The notes below the pieces were generated by a model, which saw only the letters and a list, made by a program, of their open reading frames with translations, did no database searches and was not told the DNA's origin. Positions 1-6,933 of a stretch of 21,022 nt of DNA are shown here, piece after piece. The translations under genes were made by a program, and so were the position numbers. This DNA is from an uncultured Bacteroidales bacterium (lineage in GTDB: Bacteria; Bacteroidota; Bacteroidia; Bacteroidales; Paludibacteraceae): positions 1 through 21,022 of the forward strand of contig CAMOHN010000003.1 of assembly GCA_946615455.1 (NCBI GenBank). Direction: 5' to 3'. Numbering within the stretch: the stretch's first letter is position 1; every line of letters begins with the position of its first letter.

Positions 1-2939
1 TGACACCGACAGACTATACAGATATCGACTATTTCACAGCATGCTTGTTGCATGAAAAAGAGATGGTTAATCTCTTGGATCCACTCAACGGACTCAATGG
101 CGGTGGCAGAGAGTTTTATGGTGAAGCCATCAATGCCGGTCAGTCGGTTTCGATGAGTTTTTCTCTCCCCACCCCGGCGGTCGATGCTCCCATGACGTGC
201 ATGGTATCAGCCGCATCAACAGGTAAGGGCAATGCCAAACTGAACATCACCTGCGGTGGTCACACAGCCAACATAACCTTTGGAGTCATCGAAGCCAACG
301 ACAAATACACCATGGCGTTGACCGGTTCAAGACGCCTGCACAATGTAGAAACACAGACCACCCCAAAGGTGACACTCGACTTTGAGAGTGCCAACACCGT
401 GGACGTGGTTTACCTGAACTATATCGAGTTGAATGTTCCCTGTCGCTTGCACCTGTCAGGCAATTCGTTGCCTTTCCAACTGGGCGAGCTGTTCGGCGAC
501 AGGACATATAGCCGCTATTGCCTGACCGGAGCAGATGCCAATACAGAGGTCTGGAACATCACCCAGCCGGACAGTATCTGCCGTGTGCCGACAACACGAA
601 ACGGCGATACACTCTTTTTCTTCGCCTACAACGAGCAACTAACCCGTTATGTGGCAGTCAATACCCGGCGTAAAGACTTCCTGCAACCCACATTCGTTGA
701 AACCATCAAACCGCAGAACCTGCACGGATTGAGAGACATTGACTATGTCATCATCGCCCCCGAGGCATTCCGTAGCGAAGCCATTCGACTGGCCCAAGCC
801 CACCACGACAAAGAAGGATTGACTTGGGCAGTGGTCAGCGACCAAGAGGTCTATAACGAGTTCTCATCGGGTACGCCGGATGTGTCGGCTTACAGGTGGC
901 TGATGAAGATGCTCTACGATTGTGCCTCCTCTCCGGAGACCCGTCCCAAGTACCTGTTGCTGTTCGGCGATGGCACCTTTGACAACCGCAAGTTGCTACC
1001 TCGCTCGGGCACACCGACGCTGCTCACTTATCAAGCCGTCAACTCGACCATAGAGACCAAGGCATACGCCACGGACGACTACTTTGCTTTCCTTGAAGAC
1101 AAAGACGGAATGTCAGGGACTTATTTTTCCGATCCGGTCGGTCAGATGCGAATTGGTGTCGGTCGTCTGCCTATCAGCACACGCACTCAAGCCCAACAAG
1201 TGACCGACAAACTGATTAACTACATGAACGACAACCATCAAGGTTCATGGAAACAGCAACTCTGTTTCCTTGCCGATGATGGTGACAGCAATATGCACAC
1301 CTCGGCTGCTGACCAAGCCGCCGAACTGGTACGGCAGAAAAACAAGAACTTTATAGTCAACAAAGTCTATTTGGATGCCTATCAGCAGGAAGCCTCGGCT
1401 GCCGGTGAGCGTTATCCGCTGGCCTACAACCGCTTTACCAACCTCATGCACAATGGTGTGCTTTTTATGGACTACTGCGGTCACGGCAGTCCGGGCAACA
1501 TCACCAACGAGATGTTCCTCACCCGCAGCGATGTGGAAAGTATGAGCAACACCAATCTGGCTTTTTGGATGTTGGCGACCTGCGGTTTTGCCCACTTTGA
1601 CAAAGACGAGCTGTCTGCCGCCGAGCTGGCAGTGCTCAATCCCAATGGCGGAGCCATAGCTGTGGTATCGGCATGCCGCACTGTTTTTGCTAACGAGAAC
1701 AACACCATCAATCGCTATATGTGCGACACGCTGTTTGGTCACACAACATGCTGCGACTATAACATGACTTTGGGCGATGTCATGCGGATTGCCAAGAACC
1801 GTTGCGGCATCAACAGCGATAACAAAATGCCTTACATCCTGTTTGGTGACCCCGCTATTCGGCTCAACTACCCCACGTCACACGAAGTGGTCACCACTAC
1901 CCTACCCGACACGCTGCGCGCACTGCAAGAAGTGACCATTGATGGTTATATCATCAATGAGCAAGGCGATACTGCCGACTATTTCAACGGCACAGTTCAA
2001 CTGTCGGTCTATGACAAAGAACAGATTATCACCACGCGCGACAACGATGCCGTCAGTGCAGGACGCCCCCCCTACCCCTATACCTACGCCGACTACCCAA
2101 ACCTGCTTTTCAATGGCAGCTCAGATGTGGTGAACGGGCTGTTTAGCCTAACTTTCCGCATGCCCAAAGACTTACGATACAACATGGGACTCGGACGGTT
2201 GGTCTATTATGCCATTGACCCTGATGCGGGGCAAGAAGGCATAGGCTATGACCACCGTTTTGTGGTGGGTGGTAGCGACCCGATGGCCCTGCTCATAAAA
2301 GACACTATCGGTCCGGAGCTGAAACTCTACATGGACAACCCCGCATTCAAAGACGGCGGCAAAACAGGTCAGAAGCCCCATTTCTATGCCGATGTATATG
2401 ACGAATACGGCATCAATACCGTAGGCAGCGGAATCGGACACGACCTGATGATGGTCTTGGACAACGACAACAAACAGACCTTCATTCTCAACGACTATTT
2501 CACAACCGTGGATGGCGATTATCGCCGCGGACAGGTCAGTTATGCTTTCTCCACCTTGCCCGAAGGACAGCACAGTCTCACCTTCCGCGCATGGGATATG
2601 AACAACAACAGCAATACAGCAGCCCTCCGCTTCACTGTGGTCAAAGGGTTGGAACCGGTGCTTTACAGCGTGACCGTCTTCCCAAACCCCTGTCCGGCAG
2701 CCAATACAATGTCCCTTCGCGTCTCGGCTGACCGACCGGACGAACAAATGACCACCGTGCTGAGTATCTATAGCCTAAATGGCGAGAAAGTGTTGAGCGA
2801 GACATGGACGGGCGAACGAACACTGACCTTTGTTCCTGCCGACAAACACCTCTACCACGGCATCTATGTATATCATATACAATGTTCAACCCCCACTACC
2901 GGTTCGTCCGTTCTGACGGGTAAACTGATTGTACAGTAA
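1..2939 (+). CDS. porU: PorU, type IX secretion sortase (5' truncated by window)
   Basis: The reading frame is open from base 3, so this is the C-terminal part (978 residues) of a larger protein; the TTG at 45 is not the real start. PorU is the gingipain-like (peptidase C25) sortase of the type IX secretion system. It sits on the cell surface, removes the C-terminal sorting domain of cargo and attaches cargo to anionic LPS. Visible C25 signatures are the catalytic His in YCGHGSPGN (His codon 1482-1484, fragment residue 494) and the catalytic Cys in LATCGFAHFD (Cys codon 1581-1583, residue 527), the usual order and spacing. The last ~90 residues, from about base 2660, form a FlgD-like/Por-type C-terminal domain with the VFPNPC start, SIYSLNGEKV core and a GKLIVQ end. 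porV follows 25 bp downstream, as expected for the porU-porV pair. The family call is firm; the N-terminus cannot be judged. Confidence 0.93.
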   Translation, partial: TPTDYTDIDYFTACLLHEKEMVNLLDPLNGLNGGGREFYGEAINAGQSVSMSFSLPTPAVDAPMTCMVSAASTGKGNAKLNITCGGHTANITFGVIEANDKYTMALTGSRRLHNVETQTTPKVTLDFESANTVDVVYLNYIELNVPCRLHLSGNSLPFQLGELFGDRTYSRYCLTGADANTEVWNITQPDSICRVPTTRNGDTLFFFAYNEQLTRYVAVNTRRKDFLQPTFVETIKPQNLHGLRDIDYVIIAPEAFRSEAIRLAQAHHDKEGLTWAVVSDQEVYNEFSSGTPDVSAYRWLMKMLYDCASSPETRPKYLLLFGDGTFDNRKLLPRSGTPTLLTYQAVNSTIETKAYATDDYFAFLEDKDGMSGTYFSDPVGQMRIGVGRLPISTRTQAQQVTDKLINYMNDNHQGSWKQQLCFLADDGDSNMHTSAADQAAELVRQKNKNFIVNKVYLDAYQQEASAAGERYPLAYNRFTNLMHNGVLFMDYCGHGSPGNITNEMFLTRSDVESMSNTNLAFWMLATCGFAHFDKDELSAAELAVLNPNGGAIAVVSACRTVFANENNTINRYMCDTLFGHTTCCDYNMTLGDVMRIAKNRCGINSDNKMPYILFGDPAIRLNYPTSHEVVTTTLPDTLRALQEVTIDGYIINEQGDTADYFNGTVQLSVYDKEQIITTRDNDAVSAGRPPYPYTYADYPNLLFNGSSDVVNGLFSLTFRMPKDLRYNMGLGRLVYYAIDPDAGQEGIGYDHRFVVGGSDPMALLIKDTIGPELKLYMDNPAFKDGGKTGQKPHFYADVYDEYGINTVGSGIGHDLMMVLDNDNKQTFILNDYFTTVDGDYRRGQVSYAFSTLPEGQHSLTFRAWDMNNNSNTAALRFTVVKGLEPVLYSVTVFPNPCPAANTMSLRVSADRPDEQMTTVLSIYSLNGEKVLSETWTGERTLTFVPADKHLYHGIYVYHIQCSTPTTGSSVLTGKLIVQ

Positions 2940-2964
2940 CAAACCAAACAACTAATCACATACT

Positions 2965-4155
2965 ATGAAAAAGTTCTTTTTGACCTGTGTGGCAATGACC
3001 ACTTTGACCTTTGCGCTGATGGCGCAATCGGACAAGACCAATCCCATCATCACGGCTATGCCTTCGCTGACCATTGCACCTGATGCAGCAGCAGCCGGTA
3101 TGGGTGACATCGGTGTGGCAACTAATCCCGACATGAACTCACAGCACTGGAATGCCGCCAAGTATGCTTTCATTGAAGATCGCGGTGGTGTGATTGCTTC
3201 CTATACGCCGTGGTTGCGCTCGTTGGTTGGCGACATTGACCTGGCCTATGTGACCGGTTTCTACCGCTTTGATGAGTTACAAGCCATCTCCGCCAGTTTC
3301 ACTTATTTCTCCATGGGTAAAGTGGAACTGATTGACAATACAGGCAATATGTTCCAAGAGGCTCACCCCAATGAATGGGCTTTAGACTTTGCTTATTCAC
3401 GCAAGCTGCACGAGTATGTCAGCATGGCTGCCACCCTGCGTTTCCTGTATAGTGACCTGAACAACGGAGCCAATTCGTCAGTAAGCAATAAGGGCACCGA
3501 GCTCTACCCCGCTTGGACTATGGCAGCAGACATCTCGCTCTACTATCGTCAGCCCATTGAGATTGGTTTGGGTACCAGCTATTTCGGTTTGGGTATGAAC
3601 CTGAGCAACCTCGGCGGTAAGATGACCTACGATAAGGGAGACCACCAGAACTTCATTCCTGCGAACTTGCGTATCGGTGCCAGCTACGAACTGCCTTTCG
3701 ACCAATACAATCGTTTGCTGTTCTCGGTTGAGGGTAACAAGATGCTGGTTCCCGCCAATGGGGGTTCCACCTATGCCAAAGACGACAATGGCGACTTGCT
3801 GACCGGTCAACCCTATCAAGACTGGTTCTCATCGTTGAGTTCACCCAATGGTTGGTGGCAATCGTTCAACGACGCTCCCAATGGCATCAAAGAGGAATTT
3901 GATGAAATTCAGTGGGGTGCCGGTGTTGAATATAGCTATGACCGTAAGTTCTTTGGTCGCGTAGGTTACAGCCATGAGAACAAATTCAAAGGCAACCGCC
4001 GCTACTTCACCATAGGTGCCGGCTTCAAGTTGAGCATCGTGCGCCTTGACGTAAGTTACTGCATTGCTACCGCCTCTACCAACCCGCTCAACAACACCAT
4101 GCGCTTTACACTCGGCTTTGATCTCTACGGCATCAAAGACCTCGTAAATAATTAA
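2965..4155 (+). CDS. porV: PorV (LptO), T9SS outer-membrane protein
   Basis: This 396-residue protein has a signal peptide (MKKFFLTCVAM..., likely cleaved after ALMA). PorV is a FadL-like outer-membrane beta-barrel that shuttles cargo from the T9SS translocon to PorU and works in the attachment complex. The mature N-terminus carries the family pattern NPIITAMPSLTIAPDAAAAG and GDIGVATNPDMNSQHWN. The rest alternates hydrophobic and polar residues with frequent aromatic strand ends, and closes with TLGFDLYGIKDLVNN. The start is the ATG right before the signal peptide; no Shine-Dalgarno is visible, as is usual in this phylum. It lies 25 bp after porU, so the two are probably co-transcribed. The stop codon lies inside an AT-rich inverted-repeat arm that opens the following spacer. 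Confidence 0.94.
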   Translation: MKKFFLTCVAMTTLTFALMAQSDKTNPIITAMPSLTIAPDAAAAGMGDIGVATNPDMNSQHWNAAKYAFIEDRGGVIASYTPWLRSLVGDIDLAYVTGFYRFDELQAISASFTYFSMGKVELIDNTGNMFQEAHPNEWALDFAYSRKLHEYVSMAATLRFLYSDLNNGANSSVSNKGTELYPAWTMAADISLYYRQPIEIGLGTSYFGLGMNLSNLGGKMTYDKGDHQNFIPANLRIGASYELPFDQYNRLLFSVEGNKMLVPANGGSTYAKDDNGDLLTGQPYQDWFSSLSSPNGWWQSFNDAPNGIKEEFDEIQWGAGVEYSYDRKFFGRVGYSHENKFKGNRRYFTIGAGFKLSIVRLDVSYCIATASTNPLNNTMRFTLGFDLYGIKDLVNN

Positions 4156-4182
4156 TAATTATTAGTTAAAATTAATATTGCA
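4151..4182. repeat. Left arm of spacer-bounding inverted repeat
   Basis: Bases 4151-4169 match the reverse complement of 4432-4450 at 17 of 19 positions. After a 6-base gap in the partner, 4172-4182 (TTAATATTGCA) again match the reverse complement of the right arm perfectly (4425/4426-4436). The arm includes the last five bases of porV. AT-richness makes part of the match cheap, but the TATTGCA extension is not simple sequence. Confidence 0.5.
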
Positions 4183-4320
4183 TAGTATGCCTGATCGCGA
4201 AAAAGATACTAATGCTGCTTTAACTACAAATGTATCTATTATTTCGAAGCAATTTACGCACAAAGCAAAGCAGAACAAGTTTTAACTCTATTTATGCAGA
4301 TTGCATAGAAATAATAAAAT

Positions 4321-4338
4321 TATTGACAATATTGACAA
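4321..4338. repeat. Tandem 9-bp duplication TATTGACAA x2
   Basis: Two perfect adjacent copies of TATTGACAA lie in the porV-ispF spacer. They could be a slippage product or a paired protein-binding site; TTGACA resembles a -35 hexamer, but the primary sigma factor of Bacteroidota does not use that element. Confidence 0.6.
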
Positions 4339-4425
4339 GCATCATTCGAACGACAAAAACAAAGTATCATTTGAAAGAATCGTAGTTCTTTATAATACAA
4401 GATAAAACCGCGCCATAGAAGATTT

Positions 4426-4450
4426 GCAATATTAACTATTAATTATTAAC
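4426..4450. repeat. Right arm of spacer-bounding inverted repeat
   Basis: This is the partner of 4151-4182 in inverted orientation. It ends 8 bases before the ispF start codon, so it lies where the ispF 5' leader must be. No clear target-site duplication flanks the two arms. It could be the end of a small non-autonomous element, or a compositionally biased leader. Confidence 0.45.
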
Positions 4451-4458
4451 TTTTAACT

Positions 4459-4929
4459 ATGAAAGTTGGCTTTGGATATGATGTACATGCGTTTGCCCCT
4501 AACCGCGAATTATGGATTGGGGGCATTCGCATTCCACATTCGCAAGGTTTGCAAGGACATTCCGATGCTGATGTACTCATTCATGCCCTATGCGATGCAC
4601 TGCTCGGCGCTACCGCCATGCGCGATATAGGCTACCATTTCCCCGACACAAAAGGCAATGAATTTGAGGGTATTGATTCCAAAATATTACTCCAACGAGT
4701 GATGGAAATGGTGCGCCAACAAGGCTATGAGTTGGGTAATTGTGACTGCACAGTGATGGCTCAACAGCCTAAACTGAGTCCCTACATCGAGACCATGCGG
4801 CAGACCCTGAGCGAAGTGATGCAGGTGAACATTAACCAGGTGAGCGTCAAAGCCACCACCACCGAACACCTCGGCTTTGTCGGTCGCGAAGAAGGAATAG
4901 CCGCCCAAGCGGTGGTTCTGCTGGTATGA
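4459..4929 (+). CDS. ispF: 2-C-methyl-D-erythritol 2,4-cyclodiphosphate synthase
   Basis: IspF cyclises CDP-ME 2-phosphate to MEcPP, releasing CMP, in the non-mevalonate isoprenoid pathway. The 156-residue length is normal for the family. Zinc ligands are visible as D8 and H10 in GYDVHAF and H42 in HSDADVLIHALCDALLGA. The family C-terminal signature KATTTEHLGFVGREEGIAAQA, with its CDP-contacting threonines, is complete. The ATG start gives MKVGFGYDVHAF, the standard N-terminus. Its TGA overlaps the next gene by four bases (ATGA), so the two are translationally coupled. The order porU-porV-ispF also occurs in Porphyromonas gingivalis, as far as I recall. Confidence 0.97.
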   Translation: MKVGFGYDVHAFAPNRELWIGGIRIPHSQGLQGHSDADVLIHALCDALLGATAMRDIGYHFPDTKGNEFEGIDSKILLQRVMEMVRQQGYELGNCDCTVMAQQPKLSPYIETMRQTLSEVMQVNINQVSVKATTTEHLGFVGREEGIAAQAVVLLV

Positions 4930-5246
4930 AAAAGACAATCTTACTATTCATCCTGCTACTTGCTTTTGGCATTAACGCCAAGGCACAGACCGGCGAAAAT
5001 CTCAACCATGAGAGCAACTATGTTCGTCTTGACACGTTGGTGTTGAGCGAAGACTCGGTGGTGGTCATCACCACGGCATGCGCTCCATTGTGCCACTCGA
5101 TTGTCAAAGTCTATGACCGCCACAGCCGTGAGATTGGGCAGATACAATGCCCTGATAAAAAAGCCCTCTTCACCGAAGCATATATAGAGGATCGCAAAAT
5201 ATTGTGGCAGAACAACACACCAGCCAACTGGGACAAAACCTACTAA
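4926..5246 (+). CDS. Small secreted protein, possibly a short DUF3256 relative
   Basis: This is a 106-residue protein with a clean signal peptide (MKKTILLFILLLAFG..., predicted cut after NAKA), so it is exported to the periplasm or beyond. The middle has VVVITTACAPLCHSIVKVYD, which resembles a segment I associate with the Bacteroidota DUF3256 family (a TVCAPVCDSSIKFYD-like stretch). DUF3256 proteins are about twice this long, so this would be a shortened version that keeps only the C-terminal part. Two cysteines lie four residues apart (CAPLC) and a third lies at QCPDKK. It overlaps ispF by ATGA and is followed by aroK after 19 bases, so it is in the same operon. Function unknown. Confidence 0.75.
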   Translation: MKKTILLFILLLAFGINAKAQTGENLNHESNYVRLDTLVLSEDSVVVITTACAPLCHSIVKVYDRHSREIGQIQCPDKKALFTEAYIEDRKILWQNNTPANWDKTY

Positions 5247-5265
5247 CACTTTTCTAACCCATAAC

Positions 5266-5823
5266 ATGGCTAAAACACACCAACCCTCCGGACCAATTTA
5301 CTTGGTCGGCTATATGGCAGCGGGCAAAACCACTGTAGGCAGACTGCTGGCAGAGCGCGCCGGATGGCGTTTTGTGGACTTAGATGATGCCTTCTTGCAG
5401 ATTCACGGCTATACTCCGGCTGAGTATATTCGCCAGTATGGTATCGAGGCTTTCCGTAAGAAAGAGAAGTATGTGCTTGAGGACATCGCCGACATGTCAC
5501 CCTACGAACAGGTGGTCTATGCCACCGGTGGGGGATACCCTTGTTGGGAGGACAACATGGAGTGTCTCAACGAGCTGGGAACCAGCGTCTATCTTCGTTG
5601 GCAGGCAGAGGACTTGGCACAGCGACTCATGCTGACCGATCTCAATGAACGCCCCGTGCTGCAAGGTCGAACAGCAAACGAACTGACCAACTTTATTCGT
5701 CCGCAGCTGGAAGCACGACATCCCTATTACATGCAGGCACATCATGTGGTCGATGCACCGGGGTTCATACCCGAAGCTGACCAACAATTAGCCGAACAGA
5801 TTTATCAGTTGTTGTTTGAGTGA
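5266..5823 (+). CDS. aroK: Shikimate kinase
   Basis: AroK phosphorylates shikimate with ATP at step five of the chorismate pathway. The protein has 185 residues. Visible features: Walker A GYMAAGKTT (residues 15-23); the shikimate- and Mg-binding DLDD (38-41); Arg64 in EAFRKKE; the GGG turn at 88-90; and the lid arginine R129 in NERPVL. All key residues are present and the length is slightly over the usual ~170. It belongs to the ispF-led operon (19-base gap from the secreted protein). The stop codon is followed immediately by a heptamer repeat array that fills the gap to sufE. Confidence 0.96.
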   Translation: MAKTHQPSGPIYLVGYMAAGKTTVGRLLAERAGWRFVDLDDAFLQIHGYTPAEYIRQYGIEAFRKKEKYVLEDIADMSPYEQVVYATGGGYPCWEDNMECLNELGTSVYLRWQAEDLAQRLMLTDLNERPVLQGRTANELTNFIRPQLEARHPYYMQAHHVVDAPGFIPEADQQLAEQIYQLLFE

Positions 5824-5872
5824 AAAGTCGAAAGTAAAAAGTCAAAAGTAAAAAGTAGAAAGTAGAAAGCAG
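5824..5872 (+). repeat. Seven tandem heptamers AAAGTNN
   Basis: Starting at the first base after the aroK stop, seven contiguous 7-base units run without any indel: AAAGTCG, AAAGTAA, AAAGTCA, AAAGTAA, AAAGTAG, AAAGTAG, AAAGCAG. They total 49 bases. The array fills all but three bases of the 52-base spacer and ends 3 bases before the sufE ATG, so it occupies the ribosome-binding zone. Only the last unit departs from AAAGT. Confidence 0.9.
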
Positions 5873-5875
5873 ATT

Positions 5876-6301
5876 ATGACAATTAACGAGACACAAGACG
5901 AGATAATCGAAGAATTTGAGTTGTTGGACGACTGGATGGACCGCTATACGTTGCTCATTGACTATGGCAACCGGTTGCCCGCATTTCCTAAAGAAGCACG
6001 TACCGAGCAGAACCTGATAGACGGCTGCCAGAGCAAAGTATGGTTTACCTGCCGCATGGAAGGCGACAAGGTAGTCTATCAAGGTGACTCGGATGCTATA
6101 CTGGTCAAAGGCATCGTGGCACTGCTCATCCGCGTGTTGTCAGGACACACACCAAAACAAATAGTGGATGCAGATCTCTATTTCATCGACCGCATCCAAC
6201 TACGTGAACACTTGTCGCCTACCCGCAGCAACGGTTTGGCGGCTATGCTGAAACAAATGCGCCTATTCGCGCTCACTTATCTTTCCATCAGCAAAGAGTA
6301 A
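5876..6301 (+). CDS. sufE: SufE-type sulfur acceptor for Fe-S cluster assembly
   Basis: SufE accepts persulfide sulfur from the cysteine desulfurase SufS and passes it to the SufBCD scaffold. The 141-residue length is typical. The acceptor Cys is C51 in DGCQSKVW, the same position as in E. coli SufE. The family elements LIDYGNRLP, FPKEARTEQNLIDGC and LLIRVLSGHTPKQI are all present. No other suf gene is in the window. It is the last gene of the ispF-aroK run and its 3' end overlaps the convergent ftsE by 39 bases. The start ATG lies three bases after a heptamer repeat array, which may influence translation. Confidence 0.95.
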   Translation: MTINETQDEIIEEFELLDDWMDRYTLLIDYGNRLPAFPKEARTEQNLIDGCQSKVWFTCRMEGDKVVYQGDSDAILVKGIVALLIRVLSGHTPKQIVDADLYFIDRIQLREHLSPTRSNGLAAMLKQMRLFALTYLSISKE

Positions 6302-6931
6302 CTGCCTTCCCGGGTAGCGATCGCACCAAGAGAGGTTGTGCGTGGACATGATGACGGTCATGCCCGCCTGGCGTATGCCATACAGCAATTCCATAATATC
6401 GTTACCCGTCTCAAAGTCCAGATTGCCTGTCGGTTCATCTGCCAGAATAACTTCAGGTGAGTTGAGCAAAGCTCGAGCTATAACCACGCGTTGCTGTTCG
6501 CCACCGCTGAGTTGGTAAGGCATCTTATAAGTCTTGTCGCCCATCCCCACCTGCGAAAGGATATCCTGAACATGGCTCTTCATCACCTTCTTGTCCTTCC
6601 AGCCTGTGGCGCGCAACACAAAGAGCAGGTTCTCTTCAACCGTACGGTCCTGCAGGAGCTGGAAATCTTGAAAGACAATGCCCACTTTACGACGTAGATA
6701 AGGAATCTGCCGCGGACGGATGGAAGCTAAATCATAACCTACAAACTGAGCCGATCCGCTGAAAATAGGTACTTCGGCGTAGAAAGACTTCATTAGCGTG
6801 GACTTGCCCGAACCGACACGACCTAACAGATAGACCATATCACCCCGAACAACAGACAGATTGACATCCGTCAGCACAATCTGCTCGCGCTGACGGAGTT
6901 CAACTTGCTTATAGGAAAGGATATCGTCCAT
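6263..6931 (-). CDS. ftsE: FtsE-like ABC transporter ATP-binding protein
   Basis: This is a 222-residue ABC ATPase. FtsE partners with the membrane protein FtsX to control peptidoglycan hydrolases at division. Visible motifs: Walker A GRVGSGKST (37-45), Q-loop VFQDFQLL, signature LSGGEQQR (141-148), Walker B VILADEP with E166, D-loop NLD, and H198. The segment IRPRQIPYLRRKVGIVFQD is typical of FtsE rather than of LolD or MacB. ftsX is not adjacent; upstream is a DUF349 gene with only two bases between its stop and this start, so they form one operon. A LolD-like exporter ATPase is the alternative, considered less likely. Confidence 0.88.
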   Translation of the reverse strand: MDDILSYKQVELRQREQIVLTDVNLSVVRGDMVYLLGRVGSGKSTLMKSFYAEVPIFSGSAQFVGYDLASIRPRQIPYLRRKVGIVFQDFQLLQDRTVEENLLFVLRATGWKDKKVMKSHVQDILSQVGMGDKTYKMPYQLSGGEQQRVVIARALLNSPEVILADEPTGNLDFETGNDIMELLYGIRQAGMTVIMSTHNLSWCDRYPGRQLLFADGKISERE

Positions 6932-6933
6932 TG

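Larger units (their letters stand above)
4156..4458. other. AT-rich gene-free spacer between porV and ispF
   Basis: These 303 bases hold no plausible ORF and are far richer in A+T than the flanking genes. Visible structure: imperfect inverted repeats at both ends; an 11-bp odd palindrome GCATAGTATGC at 4180-4190; a 9-bp direct repeat ATTGCATAG at 4177-4185 and 4300-4308; a perfect tandem duplication of TATTGACAA at 4321-4338; and a short stem AAAGAA/TTCTTT at 4374-4391. No exact TAnnTTTG promoter box is seen, although the ispF promoter should lie here; TATCATTTG at 4365-4373 is the nearest match, one base too long. I cannot tell whether it also encodes a small RNA. Confidence 0.7.

Noticed and set aside
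45..47. TTG as start of porU
   Set aside because: The frame is open to the window edge, and known PorU proteins have several hundred more residues upstream.
1245..1742. 165-codon minus-strand frame inside porU
   Set aside because: It lies opposite the C25 catalytic core of porU, has no recognisable domain and no start signals; a shadow frame.
2172..2747. 191-codon minus-strand frame inside porU
   Set aside because: Opposite the conserved PorU C-terminal region, with His/Val-rich meaningless translation; shadow frame.
4215..4273. 7-bp inverted repeat CTGCTTT/AAAGCAG in the porV-ispF spacer as a regulatory RNA stem
   Set aside because: The loop would be about 45 bases and the match is short enough to be chance.
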